A stretch of 64,000 nt of DNA from Candidatus Caldilinea saccharophila (GTDB taxonomy: Bacteria > Chloroflexota > Anaerolineae > Caldilineales > Caldilineaceae): assembly GCA_016710365.1 (NCBI GenBank), contig JADJVW010000031.1:1-64000 (forward strand), given 5' to 3'. Below the pieces are notes generated by a model that was not told the origin of the DNA, did no database searches, and saw only the letters and a list, made by a program, of their open reading frames with translations. Below are positions 1-8,870 of this stretch, one piece after another. The position numbers and the translations under genes are program-made. How positions within the stretch are numbered: the stretch's first letter is position 1; every line of letters starts with the position of its first letter.

Positions 1-1108
1 CAGCATCCACCGTAAAGACCATGTTCTCAGCCATCGGCTCGTCATAGCCGCCTACATCGTGCGTATCCAGCCCGATGTGATGGGCCACACCATGCCAGAC
101 ATAGTTGCCGATGTCAGCGAAATCATCCAGAAGACCGAGAGCCTTCAAGCCAGCAAACGAAACTTCACGGCAGACGCGGTTCGGCATGCTGAAGGGAACG
201 CCGGGGCGCACCTGCGCCATGACGGCGCGGTTGGCTTCGTACGCCACGCGGTAGAGGTCCGCCTGGCGCTGGCTGAAACGACCACTGGCCGGAAAGACGC
301 GCGAGATATCGGTGCTATATTCGTCATAGGGCGCGCCAACGTCGGTGAGAATCAGCTCGCCCTCCGCCACCTGACCCATGAGCGAGGAGTAGTGCAGGTA
401 GAAGATGCGCTCGCCGGAGGCAATGATGGATGGAAAGGCTGTGCGGCGCTGGCCATGGGCAGCCAGCTCGCTCTGAAATTCAGCTTCCAGCTCATACTCC
501 ATCTTGCCAGGTTGCGCCGAGTTCATCAGGCGGGCGATGCCAGCGGCGGTGATTGCCATGCCCTGGCGGATGGCTTCGATCTCGCCAGGCGTCTTGATTT
601 TTCGCAAGCCGCACACCAATGGGTAGCTGTTGCGGATGGCAACGTGCGGATGACGAGCAGCAATGCGCGCGGCGAACTGGCGTTCCAGGTCGCAAGCGCG
701 CTCCGGCATCAGGGCGTCAAAGCACAGCCAGAGCGTCACTGCCGGACGCGCCGCCAGCAGCCCATCCAACACCCGTTCGAGCGTCTCAATGTCCTCGATT
801 TGCGTGACGCCGCTCAATTCAGCTAATTCATCCCAGGTGAAACGCCTGCCCGTCCACACCTCGCGGGCCGGATCGGGCGCGAGCGCAAAGAGGCTTGCTG
901 ACAGGTCACCGGAACGACGCTGCAGCAACAGTGCGGTTCGTTCTTGCTGGACGCCGGTCAGATACAGGAAGTTGCGGTTTGTGAAGAAGGGATAGTTCTC
1001 ATCGGCGGATTTGCGCACGCTTTCACCGCTGAAGAACAACATCAGGTCGCCATCTTCCAGGTTCACTGCCAGCTTGCGTCGGTTTTCTACGTAGAAATCT
1101 TTATTCAT
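1..1108 (-). CDS. pepP: Xaa-Pro aminopeptidase (M24 family), C-terminus beyond the window
   Basis: The minus strand is open from an ATG at 1108 to the window edge, about 369 codons. The N-terminus (MNKDFYVENRRKL) matches the aminopeptidase P N-terminal domain (residues 1-150), followed by a pita-bread metallopeptidase domain. The first metal-ligand aspartates are seen in LILTDVGAPYDEYSTDISR and the histidine in VAHHIGLDTHD; the two glutamate ligands lie off the window. The family removes the N-terminal residue from peptides with proline in position 2, using two metal ions, in the cytoplasm. The gene starts 17 bp after the lacI stop on the same strand, so the two are probably co-transcribed. 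Together with the opp genes this suggests a peptide uptake and degradation unit. Confidence 0.9.
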   Translation of the reverse strand, partial: MNKDFYVENRRKLAVNLEDGDLMLFFSGESVRKSADENYPFFTNRNFLYLTGVQQERTALLLQRRSGDLSASLFALAPDPAREVWTGRRFTWDELAELSGVTQIEDIETLERVLDGLLAARPAVTLWLCFDALMPERACDLERQFAARIAARHPHVAIRNSYPLVCGLRKIKTPGEIEAIRQGMAITAAGIARLMNSAQPGKMEYELEAEFQSELAAHGQRRTAFPSIIASGERIFYLHYSSLMGQVAEGELILTDVGAPYDEYSTDISRVFPASGRFSQRQADLYRVAYEANRAVMAQVRPGVPFSMPNRVCREVSFAGLKALGLLDDFADIGNYVWHGVAHHIGLDTHDVGGYDEPMAENMVFTVDA

Positions 1109-1125
1109 TTTCGCATCCAAGAAGG

Positions 1126-2133
1126 TCACTTTTTTTCCCGGCATGATTGGCGTACGACCAGCTCGCAGGGCAGTATCACCCGCTTTTCGGGCACCGGACG
1201 ACCGTCAATCAAAGAGAGGATCATCTCTGCTGCCACCTGGCCGATCTGGCGGGTTGGCTGGCGCACAACACTTATCGGTGGGCAGGAGACTGCTGCCCAG
1301 GGATGCTCATCAAAAGCCACGATGCCCAGATCATGCGGGCTGCTCACAGCTTGTGCATTCATTTCCAGCAGCGCCCCCAGCGTCAGAAGGTTGTTGTTGA
1401 TAAAGACAGCCTCTGGGCGCTGTGGCAGGCTGAGGAGGGTGCGCATTGCTTTACGCCCACTTTCAACACTCAATTGTGAACGGATGATCCACTCAGGGAT
1501 CAGCGGCAAGCCGGCATCCTGTAGCGCCTGGCAGTAACCATCTAGCCGTTCGTTCATGGTGGAGAGGCGTTCAAGCCCCGCCAGGATCCCAATCCTGGTG
1601 TAGCCGCACTCGATCAAGTGGCGGGTGCCGGCATACGCCCCAGCGAAGTTATCAGCGCTGACGTAATAGCCGTGGAAGTTCTCAAAGGCGCGGTCCACAA
1701 ACACGACGGGCGTGAGTTGGGTTTCCGCTTTGGAAAGCTCGACCCACGGCTGGCTGGTCGCAGCGGCAATGATGCCATCTACACGCTGGTTTAGCAGCAA
1801 GTCGAGGTAGTGAGCCTCATATTCGAGCGTCTCATTCGTGTTACAGATGATCAGGGCGTAGTTTTCGGGGCGCAAAACCTCTTCGATGCTGAGTAGCAGT
1901 TCGCCGAAGAAGGGGTTGGAGGAATCGGAGATGACAATGCCGATGGCGCCGGTGCGCCTGGTGGTCAGGCTGCGTGCAGCAGCGCTGGGCCGGTAATTCA
2001 GTACGCGGATAGCATCCAGCACTTTCTGGCGCGTGGTTTCTTCGACGAAGCGGGACGTGTTGATCACATGCGACACGGTGGTCTTGGAGACGCCGGCCCG
2101 TTCAGCCACATCCTTGATGGTTGCTTGTTTCAA
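1126..2133 (-). CDS. LacI-family transcriptional regulator
   Basis: 335 aa. The N-terminal helix-turn-helix (residues 4-25, KDVAERAGVSKTTVSHVIN) and the hinge (YRPSAAARSLTT) are canonical; a periplasmic-binding-protein-like effector domain follows (GIVISDSSNPFFGELL and onward). I choose the TTG at 2133 because AGGAGA lies 8 nt upstream and the LacI N-terminus begins there; longer in-frame starts run into the intergenic hairpin. It sits between oppA and pepP, so it is the likely local regulator of the peptide operon. Palindromes with the GCAACCGGTTGC core typical of this family lie at the oppB promoter and upstream of the pyrophosphatase gene. The effector is unknown; small sugars are usual for the family, so a peptide-linked role would be unusual. 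Confidence 0.9.
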   Translation of the reverse strand: MKQATIKDVAERAGVSKTTVSHVINTSRFVEETTRQKVLDAIRVLNYRPSAAARSLTTRRTGAIGIVISDSSNPFFGELLLSIEEVLRPENYALIICNTNETLEYEAHYLDLLLNQRVDGIIAAATSQPWVELSKAETQLTPVVFVDRAFENFHGYYVSADNFAGAYAGTRHLIECGYTRIGILAGLERLSTMNERLDGYCQALQDAGLPLIPEWIIRSQLSVESGRKAMRTLLSLPQRPEAVFINNNLLTLGALLEMNAQAVSSPHDLGIVAFDEHPWAAVSCPPISVVRQPTRQIGQVAAEMILSLIDGRPVPEKRVILPCELVVRQSCREKK

Positions 2134-2201
2134 AACGCGATTCTCCTGGGGATGAACAGTTTCGCTTGCAACAACATGCTCCCTGCCAAGGTTTCCAAAG
2201 C

Positions 2202-2245
2202 GTGCTTGCGGCCGCACAATCTGTTTCCTGTGCGGCCGCAAGCAC
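2202..2245 (-). terminator. Perfect 16-bp stem hairpin between oppA and lacI
   Basis: Arms 2202-2217 (GTGCTTGCGGCCGCAC) and 2230-2245 are exact reverse complements around a 12-nt loop. The hairpin starts 13 bp after the oppA stop on the minus strand. No long U-tract follows, so it may act as a terminator, as an mRNA 3' stabiliser, or both, separating the transporter transcript from lacI-pepP. Confidence 0.6.
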
Positions 2246-2257
2246 CCTTTGAGAATC

Positions 2258-3928
2258 TTACTGGGTAATCTCCGCCCTGGCGATGTACAGCGTATCGGCA
2301 GTAGAGATGAACCAGTTTTTGACGTAATCCTGCATCATCAACGCGCCAGAGGGTACGGAGACCGGCACAATCGGGCTTTCTTCGATGAGAATGTGTTCAG
2401 CATCCACCATCAGCTCCAATGCTTCGGCTTCGTCAGTCGCCACGCGCGCTTTGGCGATCAGATCATCATACTCGGGATTTGCCCAGCCGGTGGCGTTGTC
2501 ATAGGCGGTGGAGGTGAAGAGCTCCAGAAAGGTCATGGGGTGGGTATAGTCGCCGCCCCAGCCGCCAAAGGCGATGTCGTACTTGCCTTCAACCATCATG
2601 GGGAAGTTGAGCTTGGTGTCCACCGGCCTGATTTCGGTCTGGATGCCCAGGTTGGTCAGCAGCATCTGCTGGAGGATTTCGGCATTCTTGGTCATGTTGT
2701 CGGCGACGTGCAGATGGTAAACTGGCAGCCCGGCGCCGTCAGGATAACCGGCTTCAGCGAGCAGCGCACGCGCCTCTTCGAGCTGGGCAGTGGGCGCCAG
2801 GCCATTATCACCGGAAACTTCACGGAAATCCTTGCCATCCAAGATCAGGCCGCTGGGGACAGAACCGAGGGCAGGCTGGGCGGTGATATTGCCCAGGCCA
2901 TCCAGGTAGCCCTTGCGGTCGAAAGCCAGGCTGATCGCCCGACGCACCAGGGGATTGGACAGGCCTTCCGACCGGGTGTTCAACCGCAGGAAGGAGAAGC
3001 GCAGTTGATCGTAAGTGTGGAGGCGGTCGTCCGTGGCGAGGATGTTGACCAGTTCAGTGGTGGGCACCCCGGCAATGCCGTCGACGTCACCAGCGATGAA
3101 GGCGGAGTAGGCCGTGTTGGCATCGGTGATAAACGAGAACCTGACCTGATCGATGGCAACGTTGTCAGCATCCCAGTAGTAGGGATTCTTTTCGGCGGTG
3201 ATATACGAGCCGATCTTGTACTCCGTCAGCTTGAAGGGGCCATTGGAGATGGCGGTTTCTGCGTTGAAGGGCCACGTCTCCGGATCGGCTTCGACGATAT
3301 CCTGACGCACCGGCAGCCAGACGCCGGCAAGCAGCGCCTGCAGGAAGTAGGCGGCAGGCATGTTCAGTTTGACATTCAGCGTCTTGTCATCGATCGCTTT
3401 GACGCCCACTTCATCGGCTCCGACCTCGCCCTTGGCGTATGCCGAGCCGTTGTGGATGAACATTTCCACGAACCAACTGTAGGTGGAGGCGGTTTCGGGC
3501 TGGAGCGCGCGCAGCCAGGCGTACTCGAAATCCTTGGCGGTCAGCTCTTTGCCATCGGACCATTTCAAACCATCGCGTAAATAGAAGGTGTACTCGGCGC
3601 CGTCCGGGCTGACATCCCAACTTGCGGCAGCGCCAGGGATGATGTTGCCGGCTTCATCCACCGTGACCAGGCCCTCATACAACGTTGCATAAATGGTGGA
3701 CTGGGTGTTGCCCTGGGAGACGGTCGGGTCGATGCCCGGTGGCTCATCCAGAAAGGCATAATGGAAGGCGCCTGGCGCAGCAGACTCTGCCTCAGGCGCC
3801 GTGGTGGATTCTGCTTGCGCCGAGGGCGGCTGGACCTGCCCGTCTGCAGCCGGGGGCTGCGCCGCACAACCGGCAACCAGGATCAGCGCCATCGCGCAGA
3901 CCACGACAAACATGAACGACTTTTTCAT
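2258..3928 (-). CDS. oppA: Oligopeptide ABC transporter, substrate-binding lipoprotein
   Basis: 556 aa SBP_bac_5-type protein. A lipoprotein signal (MKKSF, hydrophobic core, LVAG|C at Cys21) is followed by a low-complexity Gln/Ala/Pro linker and the two-lobed binding domain. It would capture extracellular oligopeptides and deliver them to OppBC. The start is supported by AGGAG 9 nt upstream. It lies 185 bp after the end of oppF in the same direction, so it may have its own promoter or be read through from oppB. The frame is intact and the length is normal for the family. Some members of this family bind oligosaccharides instead; the neighbouring pepP favours peptides. Confidence 0.92.
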   Translation of the reverse strand: MKKSFMFVVVCAMALILVAGCAAQPPAADGQVQPPSAQAESTTAPEAESAAPGAFHYAFLDEPPGIDPTVSQGNTQSTIYATLYEGLVTVDEAGNIIPGAAASWDVSPDGAEYTFYLRDGLKWSDGKELTAKDFEYAWLRALQPETASTYSWFVEMFIHNGSAYAKGEVGADEVGVKAIDDKTLNVKLNMPAAYFLQALLAGVWLPVRQDIVEADPETWPFNAETAISNGPFKLTEYKIGSYITAEKNPYYWDADNVAIDQVRFSFITDANTAYSAFIAGDVDGIAGVPTTELVNILATDDRLHTYDQLRFSFLRLNTRSEGLSNPLVRRAISLAFDRKGYLDGLGNITAQPALGSVPSGLILDGKDFREVSGDNGLAPTAQLEEARALLAEAGYPDGAGLPVYHLHVADNMTKNAEILQQMLLTNLGIQTEIRPVDTKLNFPMMVEGKYDIAFGGWGGDYTHPMTFLELFTSTAYDNATGWANPEYDDLIAKARVATDEAEALELMVDAEHILIEESPIVPVSVPSGALMMQDYVKNWFISTADTLYIARAEITQ

Positions 3929-4113
3929 TGGAAGATCTCCTTTGGAAAGATTGTACCGCCTGGAACAAGATCGTTTCTTTGCTGTGAGTCATCTCGCTTC
4001 TGCTCAGTTCTTAGCGGGGTGAGGGCACTCCCCCTTGGTTTGCCTCCTTTCTGGTGCAGCGGATGGTTGATCCGCGCTGCCTGACGACGATGAGAGAGCC
4101 TGCAGATCCCCCG

Positions 4114-5081
4114 CTAGAATAGATGGCAGGCAGCAAAGTGGCCGGGCGAGATCTCTTTCAGCTCTGGGCTTACCTCCTTACACGTTTCCATGGCGAAAGG
4201 GCAGCGGGTGTGGAAGCGGCAACCCGATGGTGGTTGAACGGGCTGGGAATCTCGCCCTCGATGGACACCTCATCTTTTTCACGCGCGGCGCGCGGGTCGG
4301 CGATCGGAATGGCCTGCATCAACCCGATGGTATACGGGTGCTGCGGAGTGCGGTACAGGGAGTGACTGGGCGCCACTTCCACCAACTGCCCCATATACAT
4401 CACGCCCATGCGCCTGGAAATGTATTTGACCATGGCCAGGTCGTGGGCAATAAACAGGTACGTGAGCCCTAACTGCTCTTGAATCTCCTGCAGCATGTTG
4501 ACCACTTGGGCCTGGATGGAGACATCCAGCGCGGAGATTGGCTCATCGCAGATGATGAAGTCTGGCTGGGTGATCAGCGCGCGGGCAATGCCGATGCGCT
4601 GCCGCTGCCCGCCAGAGAATTCGTGCGGATATTTACTCATGTGCGCTGGGTCCAGGCCCACCATTTTGAGGGACTGAGCCACGCGCGCCTCGGTTTCCGC
4701 ACGCGGCAACGAAGTTGTGGCAGTCAACGGCTCTGCAATGATGCGGGCGACGGTCATACGCGGGTCGAGCGAGGCGTAGGGGTCTTGAAAAATCATCTGG
4801 ATGCGACGCCGGTACGGGCGCAGTTCCTTTTCATTCAGATGGGCGATATCTACGCCGTCGAATGTAATTGAGCCGGTGGTCGGTGTGTAGAGACGGATGA
4901 TGGTGCGCGCTGCGGTGGATTTACCGCAGCCGGATTCGCCGACCAGGCCGAACGTTTCGCCGCGGTTGATGGAAAAAGAGATGCCATCCACTGCCCGCAC
5001 CACCGGTTTCTTCCGGATGATCCCGCCGCCGCCAAAATACTTCTTCAGCTCTTTCACCTCGACAAAGTTGGCTGTGCTCAT
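4114..5081 (-). CDS. oppF: Oligopeptide ABC transporter ATP-binding protein OppF, frameshifted at the C-terminus
   Basis: The ATG at 5081 overlaps the oppD stop (ATGA). Walker A (GESGCGKST), signature (SGGQRQRIGIARAL) and Walker B (IICDEPISALDV) are all present. The undisturbed frame stops at 4170 with a non-family tail. One base around 4227-4236 restores the expected OppF zinc-finger-like tail (PSGCRFHTRCPFAMETC), which runs to a stop at 4114. A missing C in a short C run (AACC for AACCC) is the simplest explanation, so the full gene is probably about 322 aa. Paired with OppD it would energise peptide import on the cytoplasmic face of the membrane. Confidence 0.85.
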
Positions 5082-6079
5082 TGACTGCCTCCGTGACGGA
5101 GGTAGTCCGGATCCAACAACCAGCACATGCTGCGATGGGTAGGGCTGACCTCGAAGTAGGGGCGGGCAGTGTTGTTTACAGATGCGCATTGCTTTGTCGC
5201 AGCGAACATAAAAGGCAGCCCTGCGGCGGTTGATATATTGGGCGGCGACCCGGGGATGGAAAACAGACGGTCGCCGCTCAAATCATTGACATCCGGGATA
5301 GATTTCCTCAATCCGATGGTGTACGGGTGGGCGGTTTCGTAGAATATCTCATCCACCAGCCCCTCTTCCATGATCATGCCGCCGTACATCACGATCACCC
5401 GCTCGCACGTTTCCGCCACGACGCCAAGGTCATGCGTGATCAGGATAATGCAAGCATTGGTGTCATCGCGCAGGCTGCGAATCAGCTTCAGGATCTGGTT
5501 TTGGATGGTGACATCCAACGCAGTGGTGGGTTCATCGGCAATGAGCAGTTTGGGGCCGGTAGCGATCGCGATAGCGAACATCACCCGTTGGCGCATGCCA
5601 CCCGACAATTCGAAAGGGTAAGCGTTCAGGATATTTTTCGCGCCGGTGATACGCACCAATGCAAGCAACCGCTCGGACTCAGCGCGCGCTTGCTGAGTGC
5701 TGATACCCTTGTTGAAGGCGCGCATACGCTCAGCAATCTGCGTGCCTACCTTGATGGTAGGGTTGAGGCTGGTCATCGGCTCCTGGAAAACCATACCGAT
5801 GCCCTGGTTGCGCATCTTGCGCAATTGTGTGTGGGACATTGCCAGCACATTTTCCCCATCAAAGCGCACATCGCCGCCAACGATCTTGCCTGATTCACCC
5901 AGCAGGCGGGTGACGGAGAGGAACGTCACCGACTTGCCGGAGCCGCTCTCGCCCACAACGCCGACGATCTCTCCGCGCTGCACGCGCAGGGAAACATCCC
6001 TGACTGCCTGAACTTCGCCGGAAAAAGAAAAGAACGAAGTGCGCAGATGGTTGACTTCCAGGAGTGGGTTAACAGGCAT
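5078..6079 (-). CDS. oppD: Oligopeptide ABC transporter ATP-binding protein OppD
   Basis: 333 aa ABC ATPase with Walker A (GESGSGKSV), signature (LSGGMRQRVMFAIAI), Walker B (LLIADEPTTALDV) and switch histidine (ITHD). It starts 9 bp after oppC and its stop overlaps the oppF ATG. The frame is open throughout, but the segment translated from about 5150-5235 is not OppD-like. Reading neighbouring frames there gives QPPQGC and then FYVRCDKAMRICKQHCPP, the normal Cys-containing tail, before the annotated frame resumes at YFEVSP. The gene therefore carries compensating indels that leave an open but partly wrong translation. Confidence 0.9.
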   Translation of the reverse strand: MPVNPLLEVNHLRTSFFSFSGEVQAVRDVSLRVQRGEIVGVVGESGSGKSVTFLSVTRLLGESGKIVGGDVRFDGENVLAMSHTQLRKMRNQGIGMVFQEPMTSLNPTIKVGTQIAERMRAFNKGISTQQARAESERLLALVRITGAKNILNAYPFELSGGMRQRVMFAIAIATGPKLLIADEPTTALDVTIQNQILKLIRSLRDDTNACIILITHDLGVVAETCERVIVMYGGMIMEEGLVDEIFYETAHPYTIGLRKSIPDVNDLSGDRLFSIPGSPPNISTAAGLPFMFAATKQCASVNNTARPYFEVSPTHRSMCWLLDPDYLRHGGSQ

Positions 6080-6088
6080 CTTGATCGC

Positions 6089-7270
6089 TTATTCTCTCAG
6101 ACGCGGATCGAGCGCGTCGCGCAGGCCATCGCCCAGAAAGTTGAAAGCAAACATGGTCAAGCTGATGGCAATACTGGGCAGCAAGATCTGGTAGGGCGAT
6201 GAGCGGATGGCGCCGATGCCCTCGTTGCTCAAAATGCCCCAGGAGGGCATGGGCGGCTTGACGCCCAACCCGATGAAGCTCATAAAGGCTTCGGTGGCAA
6301 TGGCGAAGGGAATGCTGAGCGTGGCGAGGACGATGATGGGGCCAATGCTGTTTGGCAGCAAGTGGCTGAGGATGATTTTGAACGGGGATACGCCCGCCGT
6401 TCTGGCTGCCAGCACAAATTCTTGCTCCTTGAGCGACAACACCTGTCCCCGGACCAACTGCGCCATGCCCAGCCAGCAGGTGAGGGCCATGGCGACCAAT
6501 ATATTGGAAATCCCCTGCCCAAAATAGACCATCAGCAGAATGATATAGATGGTGGCGGGGATGGACATCAGGATTTCGACCACGCGCATCATGACAATAT
6601 CGGTGTTGCGGCCATAGTAGCCAGCGGCGCCACCGTAGATCACGCCAATCAGCAGCGTGCAAAGCGTGACGACAAAGGCCACCAGCAGCGAAATGCGCCC
6701 GCCGTAGAGCAGCCGGGTGAGCATGTCTCGCCCGATCGAGTCAGTGCCAAGCAGGTAGTTCTGGTTCCAGATGGTCTTCTTGTGCGGCAGGGGCTGATGA
6801 TTCTCGTCCTCGAATTTGACCCCGTCACTGAAGCTAAGATAGTAGGTCTTGCCGTTGTGTACGAAGACGAAAACCTTGTCCTTCAATTGAGCTGACACGG
6901 GGGCCAATTCCTCGCCGACGAAGCCGCTTGTATCTGCAAGGAAGACCTTGAGGTCTTGATGAACGTAGAAGTGCGTTCCGTCCTCGGCGGTCTGAATCTC
7001 GATACGCGGGGGCATATTACGCAGAGAGAGTTGCTGGGCATCATAGCTCTTGCCAGTCAAGAGGGGGCCAAAGACAGACGCTAACAGGATGAAGAGAATG
7101 ACAAAGATCGAGACAATCGCCAGCTTGTTCTGCCACAGGCGGCGGCCTACATCCTGCCAGTAGGTGAGCGTGACGCCGCTGGCGGTCTCGGCGTCCTTTT
7201 CTTCCATAGCCAGCAGGGTCCAATCTTTCGAAATGGCGCCCGTCTGAAATTGACCGTCGATCTGGCTCAT
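6089..7270 (-). CDS. oppC: Oligopeptide ABC transporter permease OppC, with long extracytoplasmic insertion
   Basis: 393 aa integral membrane permease. An N-terminal cytoplasmic segment precedes TM1 (about residues 50-70). After a stretch of roughly 100 residues come the usual five membrane segments. The EAA loop that contacts the ATPases is seen in EFVLAARTAGVSPFKIILSHLLPNSIGP. Typical OppC proteins are about 300 aa; the extra length lies between TM1 and the GTDSIGRDMLTRLL motif and is predicted to face outward. It starts 22 bp after oppB and ends 9 bp before oppD. Confidence 0.9.
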   Translation of the reverse strand: MSQIDGQFQTGAISKDWTLLAMEEKDAETASGVTLTYWQDVGRRLWQNKLAIVSIFVILFILLASVFGPLLTGKSYDAQQLSLRNMPPRIEIQTAEDGTHFYVHQDLKVFLADTSGFVGEELAPVSAQLKDKVFVFVHNGKTYYLSFSDGVKFEDENHQPLPHKKTIWNQNYLLGTDSIGRDMLTRLLYGGRISLLVAFVVTLCTLLIGVIYGGAAGYYGRNTDIVMMRVVEILMSIPATIYIILLMVYFGQGISNILVAMALTCWLGMAQLVRGQVLSLKEQEFVLAARTAGVSPFKIILSHLLPNSIGPIIVLATLSIPFAIATEAFMSFIGLGVKPPMPSWGILSNEGIGAIRSSPYQILLPSIAISLTMFAFNFLGDGLRDALDPRLRE

Positions 7271-7292
7271 GCGTCCTGCTTTGCGTTATTGG

Positions 7293-8210
7293 TCACCTAA
7301 ACTTGATGCGTGGGTCAATCAACACATAGATGATGTCAATAATGAACACTGCAATGAGCATGACAGCGGATGAAACAATGGTCAGCGCCATCACGGCAGT
7401 ATAGTCACGGTTGGTAATGGAGTAGACAAAGTAGCGTCCCAATCCAGGGACGGCGAAGATTTTCTCGATGACAAAGGTGCCGGTGAGCAGTGCGGCGAAG
7501 GTCATTCCCAAGGAGGTGACGACCGGGATGAGCGAATTGCGCAGCCCATGCGCAAAGATGATGCGCGAGGGCGAGAGCCCTTTCGACTCGGCCGTGCGCA
7601 TGTAATCCTGGTGGAGCGTATCCAACATGCTGGAGCGCGCAAGCCGGGCAATGCCACAGATGGCGCCGACCGCCAGACAGATTGACGGGAGGATATATCC
7701 CTGCCACGTTTCAACGCCAAAGGTCGGCAGCCATTCTAACCTGACCGAAAACAGGTACAACAACACCGTTGCCAACACAAAGGAAGGTACGACGATGCCA
7801 ACGGTGGAGATCACCATGGTGACGCGGTCAGCCATGCGGTTACGGTTGAGCGCCGCAAGAATGCCCATGGGCACACCAAAGATCAGGATCAGGATTGTGC
7901 TGTACAGCCCCAGCCTGGCGGATGCGGGCCAGCCATCGGCGATCATTTGATTGACATTCTGGCCAAAATAAACGTAGGAGGGGCCGAAATCGAAGTGCAG
8001 AATGCCATTCAGGTAATCAAAATACTGCTCGTGCAGCGGCTTATCGAGGTTGTACTTCGCTTTGAGCGCTTCCTCCACGCTGGGAGGAAGCACGCGGTCA
8101 AAGGAGAAGGGCCCGCCAGGGATGGCGCGCATCAGGAAGAAAGTGGCAGTGATGATGATGAACATTGTGACGAGCATCATGATAAAGCGCTTGAAGATAT
8201 AAGCTAGCAT
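7293..8210 (-). CDS. oppB: Oligopeptide ABC transporter permease OppB
   Basis: 305 aa, six predicted membrane segments, starting MLAYIFKRFIMMLVTMF. The EAA loop is DYMRTAESKGLSPSRIIFAHGLRN. I prefer the ATG at 8210, preceded by a GGAGAGAGAAG purine stretch, over an in-frame ATG at 8231 with no ribosome-binding site. First gene of the opp operon; its promoter and operator are at 8336-8387. Together with OppC it forms the peptide translocation channel. Confidence 0.92.
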   Translation of the reverse strand: MLAYIFKRFIMMLVTMFIIITATFFLMRAIPGGPFSFDRVLPPSVEEALKAKYNLDKPLHEQYFDYLNGILHFDFGPSYVYFGQNVNQMIADGWPASARLGLYSTILILIFGVPMGILAALNRNRMADRVTMVISTVGIVVPSFVLATVLLYLFSVRLEWLPTFGVETWQGYILPSICLAVGAICGIARLARSSMLDTLHQDYMRTAESKGLSPSRIIFAHGLRNSLIPVVTSLGMTFAALLTGTFVIEKIFAVPGLGRYFVYSITNRDYTAVMALTIVSSAVMLIAVFIIDIIYVLIDPRIKFR

Positions 8211-8335
8211 CCGGCTGTCTTCTCTCTCCATTCAGGGTAGCAGATTTGGCCAACGTTCAGGCGGGCGCAGATCCGCCCATCGCCCGCATTTTGCCTGTGA
8301 TCCAAAGCTTGTTCTGCTGCAGCAGGTTGCAGAAT

Positions 8336-8355
8336 CGGTTGCGCAACCGGTTGCG
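8336..8355 (-). promoter_or_regulatory. Palindromic LacI-type operator at the opp promoter
   Basis: Two perfect 14-bp palindromes overlap: CGGTTGCGCAACCG (8336-8349) and CGCAACCGGTTGCG (8342-8355). The second contains GCAACCGGTTGC, a core typical of LacI-family sites. It begins 3 nt downstream of the -10 hexamer and so covers the expected transcription start, the position of a classical repressor site. The lacI gene in the same cluster is the obvious candidate to bind it (inference). Confidence 0.7.
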
Positions 8356-8358
8356 GGT

Positions 8359-8387
8359 ATTGTAGCAAATACGGGTAGGAGCGTCAA
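8359..8387 (-). promoter_or_regulatory. Sigma-70-type promoter of the opp operon
   Basis: On the minus strand TTGACG (8387-8382), a 17-nt spacer and TACAAT (8364-8359) form a near-consensus promoter. Transcription would start near 8352, about 140 nt before the oppB ATG and inside the palindromic operator. Confidence 0.75.
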
Positions 8388-8499
8388 TAGGGTTTGATAT
8401 TCTGCAGCAGCCCTCAATTTGAAATTGGTTCAATAGTTGGCGGGTGTGAAAACGGGTGCACCACAGCCTTGATCCAGGATCGGAGGTGGGAGGTAGGCC

Positions 8500-8709
8500 A
8501 TGTTCAAACGGTTTATGACCAGGCTGCGGGAGTGTGCGCAACAGTTTCCTGACGTGCGCAGGGGTGGCAATCACCAACTGTACACGGTGAAGGATGCCTG
8601 CCTGAGTGCCTTTGGCGTGTTTTTCACGCAATCGCCCTCGTTTCCGGCTTATCAACGCGAAATGCAGGTGCGCCAGGGTTTGAGAACTGCTGCTCATGTA
8701 GCTCTATGA
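8500..8709 (+). pseudogene. N-terminal remnant of a transposase
   Basis: 69 codons starting MFKRFMTRLRECAQQFPD with AFGVFFTQSPSFPAYQREMQ. This resembles the N-terminal domain of DDE transposases whose usual start is a small helical region followed by an SAF.VFF.QSPSF.A.QR motif. A GGAGG-type ribosome-binding site precedes the ATG. The rest of the transposase (several hundred residues) is missing and I see no matching terminal repeats, so this is a dead fragment. The family call is from memory of the motif. Confidence 0.55.
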
Positions 8710-8870
8710 TTCTTCTCAGCGTGGTTTAATGCTATAATCGCAAGGACGATCACGGCAGGGTCAACACAAGGTTGGCTGTCCTGCCCTGTCGCCAAAACGA
8801 CCAGAACACGCGCAGGTGTGTTGGCAACTCGCCTGCATCGTTTTGTTGAGCATTGAAATGGGAAGCGACC

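Noticed and set aside
59..826. Long plus-strand reading frame opposite pepP
   Set aside because: It is antisense to a clear M24 peptidase with conserved metal ligands and has no recognisable domain; high-GC DNA gives such shadows.
2202..2245. Operator for the LacI regulator
   Set aside because: The arms lack the GCAACCGGTTGC core and the element sits directly after a stop codon, so a 3'-end hairpin is more likely.
2249..3580. 443-codon plus-strand frame opposite oppA
   Set aside because: Its sequence is Gly/His/Asp-rich shadow of the binding-protein gene, without a start context or family features.
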